Source: Plecoglossus altivelis (taxonomy: Eukaryota; Chordata; Actinopteri; Osmeriformes; Plecoglossidae). Taken from it: 64,000 nt of DNA. Made by a program: the position numbers and the translations under genes. The number at the start of each line of letters is the position of its first letter. Within the stretch, counting starts at the first letter, position 1. Shown here piece after piece: positions 9,861 to 23,371 of the stretch. The stretch is taken from assembly GCA_036571765.1 (NCBI GenBank), contig BROE01000011.1, positions 6,322,716-6,386,715 on the forward strand, in the 5' to 3' direction. The notes below the pieces were generated by a model. That model was not told the DNA's origin. It made no database searches and was given only the letters and a program-made list of their open reading frames with translations.

Positions 9861-12499
9861 AAGTCAAATGGATCTTATGATAATAATAAGGATTTCTTTT
9901 TTATGATATAATTATAAAATCTGTAAATATAGAGGCTCCAGCAGGAATTGACAGATTTTTCCTTTGAAACATGCATGGTTGTGTTTTTATGTAAGTGGTC
10001 TTTTGGCAGTGCATGCGCTTCTCTCCCACCTCTCTCTCAGCCTCTCTTTTTTACTGGCACACTCACACACACAATCCCATAGTGTGGGATAAGATTCAGT
10101 TGCAAGCCTCCTGGTCTTGGCTCAGGTGTGCTTCAAGGGTTCAAGAAGGGTCCATAAACTCATGAATCATACAGTGATGCAGGACTAGGACAAGAACAAG
10201 TGTCCACATGTAACCCGTGGAGATGAAGATGTGGTTTGGATGACCATTCTACAAACATCTACCTGTGCCTGCGTTTTGAGAACAATATCTTCGATTGAGA
10301 TTGAGAGTGAGTTCCAAGGCGAAGCTGTCTACGGCGATGAATACAAAGCCATTATTTACAAGTAAGCGAAGCATGTAATTCTCTAATGCCGAATGAAATG
10401 AAACAATTCCCAAGTGAGCAGAAGGAGGAAGGGGAAAGCCACAGTGTCTTTAGACACACGCTTAAGCGTCTTGGTTCACAATCTACCATATTAGAATAAC
10501 AAAACTGAACAAATGCTTTGGAAATCTCGACTAACTTATACTGTTGGTATTATGCGCAGTCCCCGCCTCATAAATGTTTCACTCCATAGTACTTACGTTT
10601 TGGACTAAAAGCCATTTCAGAGCATAATACAAGTGAGAATGAGTGTCATTCCGGGCCCCGTCCTCCTTATCATAGCCAGACCAAAGCTCTGTTGGACAAA
10701 CAGGAGATGTTGAGAGATAAGACTGCCTGTGCAGAGAGGAGGCTCTGAGGCTGTCTAACAACCCTTGGGTCTCAGATGGGAGTAACCCAAGTGGAAGACA
10801 TCACTGGTGGTGTTTTGAGATTTTCTTTGGACTAGTGACTCTGAATTGAGGCAGCTCCTCAGAGGAGGAACACCAAGGGTGGGGCAAATCACCTGCCCAA
10901 CCACACCCTCATCACCCCCTCGCCTCAGCGCTAAATCTCCGCTCAAGACGCCTCCTCCCTCCCTCCTCTGCCACACATCGCTGAAAGAACTTTGTCTTTT
11001 TCCATCTCTCGGTCTCTCCCGCACACACTTTTGCCACAGACAATCAGATTTCATGTGTCAAGCCTGCTGGGCTTCTTCAAATACCAAGTAGTACCTGAGC
11101 TCTTGTATCTGTCGTTGACAATAGAACATTCCAGAGGAGCAGACATTAGCAAGATGCATTTGAAGCCTCTCAAACCTCATTAGTGTGTTAGGGTGTAAAA
11201 TAGTTCACACCAGGTTGTGTGATGTGAATTCAACACTTTTGATACAGTGAATATGCACAGTGCATTTGCATAACATGCCGTTATGAACTCTGATCAGAAG
11301 GATATATGACTGCTGATGGGGGAAATTCAAATTCAAATAGACTTTGATGCAAAAACACAGAAAGAGAGCCTGACATCATCCTGTAAGTGATGTCATCGGT
11401 GATAACATGTTGCATGCATGTGATTGAATGCATGCAGGCTTGAAGGAAATGCAATGTAGTAGAGGAGAATCAAAAAGTGAAACGGTGGTTTGTCGCTTTT
11501 TATAATGTCAACATCTCTGCTCCTTCTAATTGTTGAGAAATATCTCCCAAAGAACTAATCATGTGAGCAATGTCTCTTTTAATCCCTTCAGGAGCACATT
11601 TGCACCCTTCCCCCCTCACCCAATCTACTGCAGAACGTTAGAAAACCCCAAAGAAACGATTCATTCAAATTTGTTTTACATTAAGTTTCCTCGCCTGTAA
11701 CGACCTTGTCTTGATGTCGTACCAATGTGTAGTAAATGATGCCTAGCTGTTTTACAGATCGTAATCACAAAACAAACGGAAGAGCTGTATGCCGTCTGTC
11801 GGATGGTTACTGTGCTGTTGATTCAGAAACAATCCTACAGGTGTTATGGAAAGGGAACAAGGTAGGTGAAATGTAACTGTATGCTTAGCTTGGATCTTTA
11901 CCTTTACCTCGCTCACTCTTCCAGTCCCTCTTTTCCTCCCTTCTTCTCTCCCTCCCTCCCTCCATCCAGTTCTCCCTTTTAGATAAACCACAAAGCATTT
12001 CTCTCTCTTTCTCGCTTCATCTCTTACTCTAGCAAAAAAAAGAGGTATATTTAGAATCTCTGACACAAACAATAAAAGTGAAACATGGCCCCTCTAAAGC
12101 AGTTTCCTCTCCTCTGTTTGGCCGTGAATGTGGACTCACATAGCCATTGTGGGATGGTATTGGCAGGGAGTGCAGTAAGGTCTGGATGCATCATCTGTCT
12201 GGTGCTGCTGATAAGCTAAACACTCGGCCTCCTCATACACATCTGCCTGCTGTGAATACAGACACTCTCACCGGTGCTGCTCTGCTCTTCACAAAACCTG
12301 ATCAATTGCTTCAGTCCAAAGAAGAGGGATTTCTCGTCTTTATTTTTACAAAGAAAATCATCAGCTGGTAATGTGTTCAAGGCTAGGATGAGACTGGGGA
12401 CTTTTTACTGTTGGAAATACATGATTACCTAAATAACATGATGAATGGCTGTGATGAGGTTGTTGTTGTGATGTTTAGGTAGTAAGACACGTTGGCATC
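9861..12499. other. intergenic, no gene seen
   Basis: No exon-like segment with splice signals. Short low-quality open frames only; a CT/CCTC-rich patch lies near 11930-12010. Confidence 0.6.
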
Positions 12500-12610
12500 T
12501 CTTGTCCTCAGGTGAAATCCACCGAGAGCTCTGCCGGTGTGGGAGCCCAGAAATATTTGTCACTGAAAGATTTAGTCTTCAGCAATATTCACTGTCCTCG
12601 TCACTTTTAA
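12500..12610 (+). pseudogene. partial copy of trappc9 last exon
   Basis: From about 12500 to 12550 the DNA closely copies 9086-9136: the pyrimidine tract, the CAG acceptor and the first 12 codons (VKSTESSAGVGA against VKPTESSICVGA). By eye about 8 of 50 positions differ. Similarity then stops and an unrelated frame runs to TAA at 12608-12610. The acceptor AG is intact and the phase is 0. It could therefore be a dead fragment, or an alternative last exon giving a C-terminus of 32 different residues. Confidence 0.7.
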
Positions 12611-15600
12611 ATTTGCCAAAAGGGAGACAACCATTTCCATGAATCAATTTCTCTTGAACCTACGGGACACTCCACCTTGCTCGTGTTACTGTGACAATTG
12701 AAGAAATCGAGTTCTCGTCTCGGAGAAAAGGTAAATTATTTATTTTCCTGTGAATGGAAACCAACATTGTTCAGATTAGCAAATAACAATTTAATAAAGG
12801 TTAAAAAGGTGTGATGGAACTGGAAGACATAGTTCAATTAAATTCCTTTGTTCATTATTTCAAAATTGAGAAGTCCGTGACGGCCATTCATACTTTCCAA
12901 TAACCTAGACATGTAAATTATCTCAAGAGAATGAGTGGAGATATTATTTAGTGGAATGAAATCATCCTTCTACTTTTGTTACTTGTCCCCCTACTTTGTT
13001 CTTTGTATGTCCAAGTTAAGTTTGGAGGAGATGGATTTACCTAACTGGGCTTTGGGCAGAACAGCAGGGAAGCTGTCAGTGATTCCTTAGCTTTTAGCCT
13101 CCATAAATTAAAAATGAAAACAAAAAAAGATTGGGTCTGACATGACAACAAAATTAATGGATTTATTCGTGCAGTATTGTGTCTTGGTATTGTCATTGCA
13201 TATTACATTTCAATCCGAAATACCCAGAACACATTTGATACCGACAAGTAGTACAGTTACATAAAAACCTTGTAATATTACTGGTATGAAGGTTGGCGGA
13301 GCAAATCAATAGTTTAAACACCATTCAGGAGATTCTATGGGACACACACTCTACTAAGTATGACTCCTTGTTGTGTGCATCACCTGCTTAAGAATGAAGC
13401 TAAGACATTGATAGACTAGCCCTCCTTAACCTCTGACCCTTGAAACAACCACCGCATAGGCTCATCCATATGACACACCTGCCGACTGTGATCGACTCAG
13501 ATGTGCACCAGATGCTTCTTTGGTGGTTCTTCTCATTATAGAATCTGCTCAGAATGTCATTGACCATGTCTACCATCAGAGTGGAATGGGGTCCTCAAAC
13601 AGAAAACCATTGTTATGCAAATATAACAAAGTCTATGAAGAAACCAGGAAGAAGACTGGTCCTAAAGGCTTGGACAAATCAAGCTGGAAGTTTCAAGGTA
13701 TATTCTGAAGAGTGACACAAGGAGAGATCCACTGCGATGCTCCTTGCAGAGGAGGCGAGAGACGAGATAAAGTACTTCAACCATTTGAAATCCAGTGATT
13801 TAAACAAATTTTCTTCTCTGTCAAGCATCAAATCCCACCACATGCAAATCTAAGATCTCTCTTAATATGATACATAAATTGTCTAATAAACATAAGCGAG
13901 ATAATAATGAATGATAAGTTGTCGGACATCACTGAAACTCCGAGTCAAATTATTCTAAATCATATCTTCTGAAGTAGACTTTTGAATGTGAAAGGTTGCC
14001 ACAGACAAAGATAATATCATTAAAGCAGTATATTGTAACAGTTTGTACAACATAATGTTATTAAAAGTAAGCTTTGATGTCAAGCTAGACGCATGTATTA
14101 CATCAAAACGTAATATTTATAAATCAGATAAGCAAGCCTGGCTTGCTCTCTCCTGCTGTATGTGTCTGCTTGATTGATCATCATGCCATTTATGCACAAA
14201 TTGTAATTGCCATGGATTCAGAAGTATTTTCCACTGTCAAACTTAATTTTAAAGCACGTAGTGAAATACAGCGTGCCAATTGTATTCGTGGATTGAGCTG
14301 AGACTAGAGATGTATGTGGGAGACAAAATGGCTAAATATAGATATAGAGCTCTAGACTGTTCACAGTGATGGAGTTATTTCGACTTCAAACGGTGGCATT
14401 TATGAAACGTTTAGGCACACATACTGCAGGCACACGATGTATTTGCACCAGCGCAGGGAATTATGTCTTCTGTATTACTGGCGATTACAATAATTTGCTC
14501 CAATGTCCATGTGGTATCGATTCCTATTTTAAAGTGAGATCATGTGAAAGCAAGCATAATTTATGGCGTATTGGTCTCAATAATGTGTAAATGATGAGAC
14601 AACGTTGGCCTTGGTGACAGGCAAATGTGGTAGTGGTTCTAGTCACCGTAATGACAGCACGCAGGCCACACAGAACTAGTTGCTTGTGAGAATTGATTGT
14701 AGGTACCATGGACAGCGACGCTCCAAATGGCGCTTGTTCAAGTTCTTCTCGTGCTTGGTAAGCGGTTATGTTGCATTTTTCTGTCGTTTGCTTTCAGTAA
14801 ATCGGTTGTGAGCAGTTATCTGCCCTTCATACAAAATGCACTATGGTGGGAGTCGTCATCGTGGGGTATGTGGCAAAGGGACGCACAGACGTGCCTAAGG
14901 AATGGACCCATGTGATGATTCCGAAAACTGGAATTCAATTATAAACTGACAGATCTCTGTCAAAATGCGCTTTAACGTTTGAATGGGGATAGTTTTAATT
15001 GGAGATAACCTTAACTTAACTAAGAGGAATTGTGTTTTGAACTGAGTGTCTAATGAAAGCTTACACACCCGTTCGGTTTTGTTAAAGAATACTACATATC
15101 ACATTAAAGGTATTGGTCCAATGTCTTAATTAACTTCTCAGCATGGACAGAAAACATTTCTTGTTGACAAACTCAAGCTTATTTGCTTTCCATGGAGAAG
15201 CATAGAGCGCGCAGGATCTGCGCAGCTCTGTGCGTTGGTGACCGAGCGATCATTAATCATGTGGATTTTTCCAGTTTAGTGAAGTCTCCAAATGTCTTAT
15301 TTTGTTTGCCAGGCCGAAGAGCAAATGGTCGAATTCAGTTACCTTTGTATTGTCTAGTAAAACTTAAACCTGATTTAATGAAAATGGAAGTCAGTTGTTG
15401 TCGATGCTGATTTTGCCTACTGAAAATGACTAAGGCGAATACTCAGTAAAGTCCGCATCAGGAGAAGTCATTTAGCTATTTTACATGATGGCAAAATGGT
15501 CAGATAATCCTGAACGAGATCAGTAGGTAAAGTGAATAACAAGGTAATGACACTACAACCCTTTAAAAAAAACCTATAATCTTCGGTTTATTTACTCGGC
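12611..15600. other. intergenic, AT-rich, no gene seen
   Basis: No convincing exon, RNA gene or complete repeat was recognised. Confidence 0.55.
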
Positions 15601-16397
15601 TGAGATTCAAATGCCCACAACTGGAATCTAGTGAGAAGCCTTCGCCTCCTCTACCGATCCTCCGTTCAACAACTCATTCACCCCCTCTTCACTCTAACCG
15701 ACGACTCAGCAAATTGGTCTACTGATGAGGATGCCACGTATTTTCCCGTTTCTGGATTCCATATACAGTACTTTGACTTGGGGGTAAACCTTTGGACAGA
15801 TAGGGGATTGACGATCAAAGACACAACATACTTCAATGAGGCGACGACGAACAGGTTGGTGTTTTGATAAAAGTTGCAATTATGCGAAGGATGCCCTGCC
15901 CGCAAAGCTCACTCGGATCTTTTCATATATCTTAAACTTCGTGGAGCGCATCACAAACAGAGAGCACTGCATCAAAGCATAAAAGATTGACCAAGTGTCG
16001 AATTTAGAAGTTTTTTTGCAATGTTTTTATTTTCATCAGATGACATAGATTACTTTGGATCGCACAACAATAACGTTAAAGCTGCTTGTTGATGGCACTA
16101 CGAAACGGGAGGACTTGGTTTGGACAGGTCTTACGCAGAGTCTGTCGGCTACAGGGCTCCTGGTCCCGGCGATCGAGTAGTCTGTTGTGTCTCTCTGCAA
16201 ACCAGGAGCAGGATTTGGGGACCTGTTACAGGGATCATAGCAGTATCCACTGCTCTAGCGTCCACCGCACCCATTGTCACCAACACGCACCATTCTGTCA
16301 CTCCTCTTCAAACCGCTGCCAACGCTTTTCTGACTGCTGCGCCTTCCCGGGGGATACGAGGGGACATGAGCCCCTCAGTCGCCGGTTCCTGGTGGCC
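15601..16397 (+). other. kcnk9: kcnk9 5' flank and leader
   Basis: The sequence becomes less AT-rich toward the kcnk9 start. No TATA box or transcription start could be fixed. The kcnk9 frame is open upstream of the ATG back to about 16086 (see findings). Confidence 0.45.
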
Positions 16398-16680
16398 ATG
16401 AAGCGGCAGAACGTGCGGACCTTGTCCCTGATTATCTGCACGTTCACTTACCTCCTAGTCGGGGCCGCGGTGTTCGATGCCCTGGAATCAGATTTCGAAA
16501 TGCGGGAGAAGGAGCAGCTGGAGATCGAGGAGAAGCGTCTCCAAGGGAAATACAACATCAGCGATGATGACTATAAAAAACTGGAGACCATTATTCTGGA
16601 GGCCGAGCCCCACAGAGCCGGGGTTCAGTGGAAATTTGCGGGATCCTTTTACTTTGCCATCACAGTCATAACCACAATAG
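16398..16680 (+). CDS. kcnk9: kcnk9 coding exon 1 (TASK-3 channel, N-terminal part)
   Basis: Encodes residues 1-94 plus the first base of codon 95 of the two-pore-domain potassium channel TASK-3, an acid-sensitive leak K+ channel of the plasma membrane. MKRQNVRTLSLIICTFTYLL matches the vertebrate start almost exactly and contains TM1. The cap domain carries the N-glycosylation site Asn53-Ile-Ser. Glu70 is present; Glu here separates TASK-3 from TASK-1 (Lys) and is known to underlie ruthenium red block. The exon ends in the first pore helix (ITVITTI) with donor ATAG|GTGAGT, splitting the first Gly of GYGH. The start was chosen by family match and a good context (GCCATGA). The frame stays open upstream, so a longer N-terminus cannot be excluded from sequence alone. 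Confidence 0.96.
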
Positions 16681-19600
16681 GTGAGTTTTCTTGCGACTTT
16701 AATTGCGTAACGGCATTACGCACACCTTTGTTTCGAAGACAGGCCTGTTTTACTGGCAATAGAAAGTGTGTAAATGCTGTCGTGTCTGTCAACGTCAGGT
16801 GAACAATTTAATGTATGCAGATATTGACTTGAAAGCATTCCAGGATCCAAATGTTGTTGCCGAAAGAACATACTTTGCAGGCAAACCCGTCAACAAACTT
16901 GTCGAGCAACATGTCTTCCCATTCTTAACCCTTAGCTGGCGTTGTCTACATTGAACGTTGATGAAAAGTTGTAAATGCTGTATTAACACACATTTAGTCT
17001 GTGAAACAATTTTAAGGATGCATGTATTCGGGATTTAAATGCCCAACTGTATTCTACAACTCTCATACACCACAATCTAAAGAGGACGCATGTTGGTTAG
17101 AATACTCATCACGTATTGTTTGAATTGAGTGTTCCAAGCACAAGAGGTCAACCTAAGATTTGATCGGCCATGGTAAATGCTTCAAAGACGTAGTTTAATT
17201 ATAGTTGCACATTCTTATAATAATTTCGTTGTCTATTAAGAGACACACATCGGCGATTTACTGAGGGTTAAACACAAACTGTGAAGCTAGGAACGGTCAA
17301 GATCTCCCATAAGCTTTAGCAGTACCACAAGAGCCTGGTGCTGAAAGAACAGCTCCTCAGAGTTTGACTACCGACACGTCACGGTGGAGTATCTGCGTTA
17401 GACATAGCAGAAATGTCAGACTCTTAATCTTCATAACAACACGCTGCAGTTGGAAAAAAAAACAGTTCGCCTTGTATTTCTATGAGGAAATCTTTGGACA
17501 AGCAAAAAAGCCTTTGCGTGCAACAGATGCTCAAATGAGTGATGTCTGAACAGCTGTAGATCGGCTAAACGTTTGCCCATCCAACCAAATTGTTAGTTAT
17601 GTTAACTGTACATTCACACCGAGGCTATAATCAATGCCTGTTGTTTAGTAGACTAAATGATAAATACATTTAAAAGACGCACCCTGCAATCTAATAAGAT
17701 TGGTCAGACCAGCCTCCTACCTACCACTGAAGAGCGGTTGTCCACGATAAAATCGCATCTTATCTCGTAATAATAATCGATTCAATGATGATACTGCATT
17801 TTTAGTATGAAACTTATAGATGCATTTGTTGTTTAATAATTGCACGATTGAAATGATATGGGATATAGGTTTTCGTGCCTACACCTATATAGGATATGAT
17901 TCCCCTGTAGCCTATATGCACTTTCCATTTCTCTTAGAAGGCCTGAAAGCTGTAGTTTATCGTTCACTTTGGGAAGAAAAATTACTACACCAGTTCTCCA
18001 GTCCTCTACAGGTGTTTCTCTCAAGATAAAGGCTGCTAGAAACATGGTTTGGCCTGTCATTTTGCAGTTGCCAACTGTCTTAACGGTTTCTTAACAGGGA
18101 CAATCATGGGATTGGCACTAAACACCAAGGGTATACGTTATGTCCATGTAACCTCCATGTTGGCTGTGGACATTACTGCAGGCCCACTGCATCGCAGAAG
18201 GACTCCAACACTCCTTCGGGACCTGTCACATGGTCCATGTGTGGAACATAGGCCCTAAGTAAGAAAAGTCAATATCTGCGAGTGAGCGCACAAACAAGGC
18301 TGGGCTGAAAATGTGACCATGTCACAAAGGACGTTAGAGGGCCATGCCTTTGAAAAATCTGTTTCTCCTTGTCACAAGTAAAAGCCCATGGTGCCCCGTT
18401 GAAGGGGAAAATAAGTTTAGATTTACACCTGTCCTTCTTTGATCTGAGAGCATGCTGTTAGACACGTTTCATACCTGCAAACGAAGATCATGGTTCTAAT
18501 CAACGTGAGAGTATGACCTATAATTAAATAGAATGTCTGAAATAGAAGAGTAGGTGAGAAACTGTGATCACATGACAGCACAGCTGTGGAAAGGTTCCAG
18601 CCCCAGTTGCCTTGGCGACACTGTAAAGTATCTTGATTATGTTTGCTGTTCCAACTTCACGTTTCCACCCGTCCTGATGGTCCAGTAAATTACTTCCCAA
18701 CATTCCTGTGACCTTTTACACAGACTGTGGCTAATTTGATCACACCTTAAATCGTACAAAGACGATAACGTGGAGAGCGTTGGTCCAGCGTTCTTTGAAG
18801 AGTTGCCTATAGTATCAATACTGTTGTGATCTATATGATTTAAAATGGCTTTATCTGTAATTTGTCCAGCATCGACGTGTTCGATCGAAGTCACACGTCA
18901 TCGAAGTCAACTGTTTAGCGCATACAGACGCATGCGGCTCTTTGAAAAAAAAACAACAACAAAAAAAAACGGGCTCATTTAGGCCACTGGATGCCTTTCC
19001 CCAAAACATGACGCACTCCGGTAGTTTCCTTAGCCCATGTTGAGAGTTGTGTACCATAATTGCATCATGCAGAGCTAATGGAGTAACCTAATGGAGTAGC
19101 CTTGCCAGACTTGACATACGTTTGAAATGATTAGACTGAGCTATCTGTCATTTAGCAAAATAAACCACATCCGTGTACATTTCACTCGCCAAACCTAGTA
19201 GCAAGCGACCTCTACCTGATATAAAATACTAACGTATAGCTGTTACTTCATAGAGGACATAGGAGAGCTAATTCAATCATCAACGGTACACTACGCCTGA
19301 CATTCAATTTAAACAATGGTACTGTTCTCAAGGTACTGCAGCTATTGCACAGTACAGCCAGACTGATATACTGTACAGTGGGTACAAATAACATTAATTG
19401 ATACTTTGTCATACTGGGTGGCATTTATTTTGGCCCTCTGCCAAGCTCACGAGGGCCAATCAGTCCTTGTTGACAATCAGTCCAGCTCACTGTCTTCCAT
19501 GGTCACATGTAGGCACACAAGGGAGGGTGTCACTTATTTTTTGTGACCATATGTGGCCAGTCTTCATAGCAAATGAGTTGAAAGGCTCATTTGCCACCGT

Positions 19601-19751
19601 CTTAGATTTTTGTGTTGAGGCAACAGCAGGATCCTGTCAGACCTTTGATAGACACTGCACTTTGTTTCCTCAACTGTCATAACAGAAGTAGATTGGGTTT
19701 CGCAGGGGGCTGGGATTGGGTTGTGGGTTTTCAAGGTGATTGTTTTGTCAC

Positions 19752-19752
19752 T

Positions 19753-19785
<33 letters not shown>

Positions 19786-19831
19786 AGAGAGAAAGAGAGA
19801 GAGAGGAAAGAGAAAGAAAGAGAGAGAGAAG
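19752..19831. repeat. (GA)n purine tract
   Basis: About 80 bp of GA repeats with GGGA and AAAG variants; it gives a spurious Arg/Glu-rich open frame. Confidence 0.93.
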
Positions 19832-19968
19832 GCAGTGTGTTGTGTTTGTGTGAGAAGGTATGCTAGAAAGAGGGAGTGTGCACAAGGAGTCAGAGGTGAT
19901 TTATAATCTTAGCCGCATTCTGCGGGTTTAGAAGGGGGAGAGAAATGTTGTGTGGGGGTCATCGTTTT

Positions 19969-19990
19969 TGGTGGTGGTGGTGGTGGTGGG
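19969..19990 (+). repeat. (GGT)n tract
   Basis: Seven GGT units followed by GGGG. Confidence 0.85.
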
Positions 19991-20793
19991 GACGGGGTGC
20001 ACATAGCCCAGTGTTTTGATGATTGACAAATGCTAATAGGAACAAGTTTGCGTTCTTGAATCTGGACAAACAGATTTTTTTTCATAGATAATAACCGAAG
20101 AACGTTGGGAAATCAAGGACGACCGTTGCCTTGACACTGCTTGGAATAATTATCGATTTATCTCCATGAATACACCTCTAAAATGCTGTGTTGATTTTTG
20201 GGGGATAATTAGAAAGATACACTGTACAAATCAAATCAAAACACTTAGTCATCCATAAAGATGGTTTTTGTACATGACAAACATCATAGTCAACATAGCA
20301 GTTGAAAATCGTTACCTTTTTGCATGGATAAAAAGGACCATAGTAAGCCTGATATTCATGTTAAAAGATGGACGTGTCAAAGACCTGAAATCTATTTGGC
20401 TTAATCGTGAAAAATCTATCAAAATGTGCAGGAATCCTTGAAAATATGTACAATAAAGGGGTATGATTATTATTAATAGACACAAATTATGCTGTAATCT
20501 GTTTTAAATATTGAAATGAATGATTAAAATATTGCAAAATGCTTTCAAACACACAGTGGGGGATGTGAATATGGGATAAAGGGCAAATGTTTAATTTACA
20601 AAACCTAGAGGACGTTTTACTAGCTTCTTATCCATTTGAACCTACTTTAGGGTATATTGAAACAATATAAAACAAAATATCTCAGACAAGAATGATTAGT
20701 CATTAATTGCATTATTGATCCAAACTCAAACAGTCATCTATTATGATATGACTAACCACCCCTGCTCCTAACTATACTAACAGTGTTCACCCT

Positions 20794-20853
20794 AGATGTC
20801 TATAGCTGTAGATGTCTGGCTATAGATGTCTATAGCTGTAGATGTCTGGCTAT
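20794..20853 (+). repeat. 30-bp direct duplication
   Basis: Two exact tandem copies of a 30-bp unit starting AGATGTCTATAGCTG. The unit itself contains two related halves (AGATGTCTATAGCTGT and AGATGTCTGGCTAT). Confidence 0.9.
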
Positions 20854-22451
20854 AGCCAGTAGACGATTCAGCATGAGCTGTGACATTTAGCCCACCTGTG
20901 TTTATCCCCTGGCTGCAAGTCAGCTATTGATCCATGAAGTTAATTCCCCCCCCCTCTATACACACCAAACCGTGTGAGTCAGCATGCCACAAGGCCTGTG
21001 TCTCCCTGGGGCTGCGTTCCCCTTTGAAAAAGATGCAGGAACTCTCCCACTGTGTTTTAGTGGCCCTGTGCTACCTCTTTGTTGTGTCCCGATGGCTCCA
21101 GTACATTGGACGGGGACATGGTGCGTCCATCCCTAACTTCCCTCTTCTTGCTCTGAAACACCAATGATAAAGCACCACAAGTAACTGCTCTAGGTGTATT
21201 GTGTTGCAGTTTCATACTCAAAGCACGGTACCACTGGTCTCCACTGAGTTGGGTCCTGCCATCAGAGTCTCTGCCGAAGCAAGCAGTGGTTGCACACTGC
21301 GCTCCACAAGTGGCTTCTTTGATACTAAACAGTATGTCCCTGGGGGGTTGTTAAATAAATACTGTTCACACAAAGTAGTGAGACAGTTGTCGCCAAACAT
21401 TGCAATCACAGCGCCCCCTACAGTATAGATTACTATACGGCACTAAATGGACTGACTGTAAGATTTCACACACTGTAACACACACTGTCCCTTACTGAAA
21501 CATAACTGAACGCCAAACTTGTTCCAGCGTCTCTAAGCGCAAAACTCCTTCCTGCTTCCTAAGGGATCAGGTAATACCTGATCGTCACAACTATCTGATG
21601 ACGTGACCGACAGGTCATCATGTTCTGTAGGTCATTGCCTTGATGAGGCAGATGGCCAAGCAGAGGTCCACTGTCTACAGCCTTCTCCGCTGGCCTGGTA
21701 GCAGGACCTCCTGGACTGGAGGATATGAGGGGGAGACAGAGAGCAGCTGCTAACGAATGAGCTTGAGCAGCCGTCAGAGAGAGCCACCAGGGAGACGCTC
21801 TGCTCTGGTGCTGCAGGTCATGAAGAGGAGGATCCTCTGGAGTGTGGATGTGTGTGTCACATGTCAACATGACTCCTGGAAAGTTTGATGTCATCATAAT
21901 ATTGGAGTAATCTTAGAGACAAAGCCCACGTACACCAAATCCTCAATCTAAGTGAAAAAGAGAGGAGGGGAGGAGGGGTGGGGACGGAACGAGAGGGGGG
22001 GGGGCCTGGAACAGTCCGGCCAGAAACCAAAGCTGGTGTCACTGTCTCCAGGCAGGTGGTGTGCAAATGCCTGTTGCTTAGCAGCCCTCGACTGCCTTTT
22101 TGGCTTATGTGTGCACTGCACATCATTACGTGTGCCTTCACAGAGGACAGTGTGACAACTTGGGACAGATTTCAAGTGAGACACATCACAAAGTAGCATA
22201 CTAGGGCTTCGACAGGCTGGTTATATTCTACATCGCGCTCAAATCTTCTGCTCTCTGGCCAAGGTTATTAATCAGACTGAAGAACACCCAGTGGGGGATG
22301 TAGCTCAATGCAATCAGCAGAGGAGCAGAGAAATCCTAAGTTTATAGAGGGTTACTTTTGTCCTTCCTATATACTATATTAAACGTTTCACATTTGAAAC
22401 CTTTCAAGGGTGGCTAGTCTGACAGCAATACTGTGTTCTGTGTGTAAGGTT

Positions 22452-22480
22452 GTGTTTGTGTGTGTGTGTGTGTGTGTGTG
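22452..22480. repeat. (GT)n microsatellite
   Basis: About 14 GT units with one TTT interruption near the start. Confidence 0.85.
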
Positions 22481-23349
22481 CTCATAATTGTTCTTAAACA
22501 GAACGAGATGTTTTTTTAACCAAATCTGGAATTCAAAACCTCGTCCTCTGAACAGAAGTCATGTGAGAACCTTTATTAACAGAAATCAATACTGCTATAA
22601 CTGCTTAAGCTTGCCAGCCAATTGGAAATAAGGTCAGTGAGCTGCAATAAGTAGTGGCATTTAAATGATAGACATTCCCATCAATACAAACCCAAACTGT
22701 GCATTGGTGAGCACAGTTTAATACCAGGGAGGCAGATTCTGTAATTATCTCTTCCAAAGTCATTCCCACACATTTGTTCACTCATCCAGCCATTAGTCTC
22801 ACAATTGCATGCATTTATTTGGAATTAAACTGTCAATGAATGGGGCTCTAACACTTTTATCTCACATAGACCACTTTCAGGGGTCGTTGCATCTCTGCCA
22901 TCTCTGTCGATACTGTCCACTCTGTTGTGTACACTGAATCACCAAAAATCAGATTTTATTGAGGCACCAAAAGCAGTTCTTTTACTGTAGAATGAACCAG
23001 ATCTTGTGTGTCTGTTCAAGTTGAACTCTGTCATACTGCTCTGGCTGTTCTGTTATGAACACCGCCCAGTCGCCTTCCCTGTTCTGTTGGGGCCTCCTTC
23101 CTCTGTGTGTGCTTGCGGAGCTCAGGCCTGCCATGAAAACCACCGTAGACGCTGTCGCCGAGAGCTGCAGGAGCTCAACAATTAGATGGAAACAAACAGG
23201 TCTCAGAAGAGAGACTTCAAAGACGGATCCCAGCTGTATTCGGATGGTGAAAATTAGTCTAACATCCTTTTAAATTAAGCCCAGAGTAATGCCATCCTTT
23301 GTTGTTATTTTGAAGTGTAAGTGACCGCCCGCTCCCCTCCAACGCACGC

Positions 23350-23371
23350 ACCCCCCCCCCCCCCCCCCCCC
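23350..23371 (+). repeat. poly-C homopolymer flanked by CA repeat
   Basis: A run of about 21 C followed by CACACACC; length uncertain by nature. Confidence 0.9.

Noticed and set aside
15631..15905. Open frames on both strands upstream of kcnk9
   Set aside because: Considered as an upstream exon, but no donor in a useful phase and no family match; treated as leader or flank.
21559..22199. Cluster of overlapping open frames on both strands in kcnk9 intron 1
   Set aside because: Locally higher GC gives fewer stops by chance; no splice sites, no recognisable protein.
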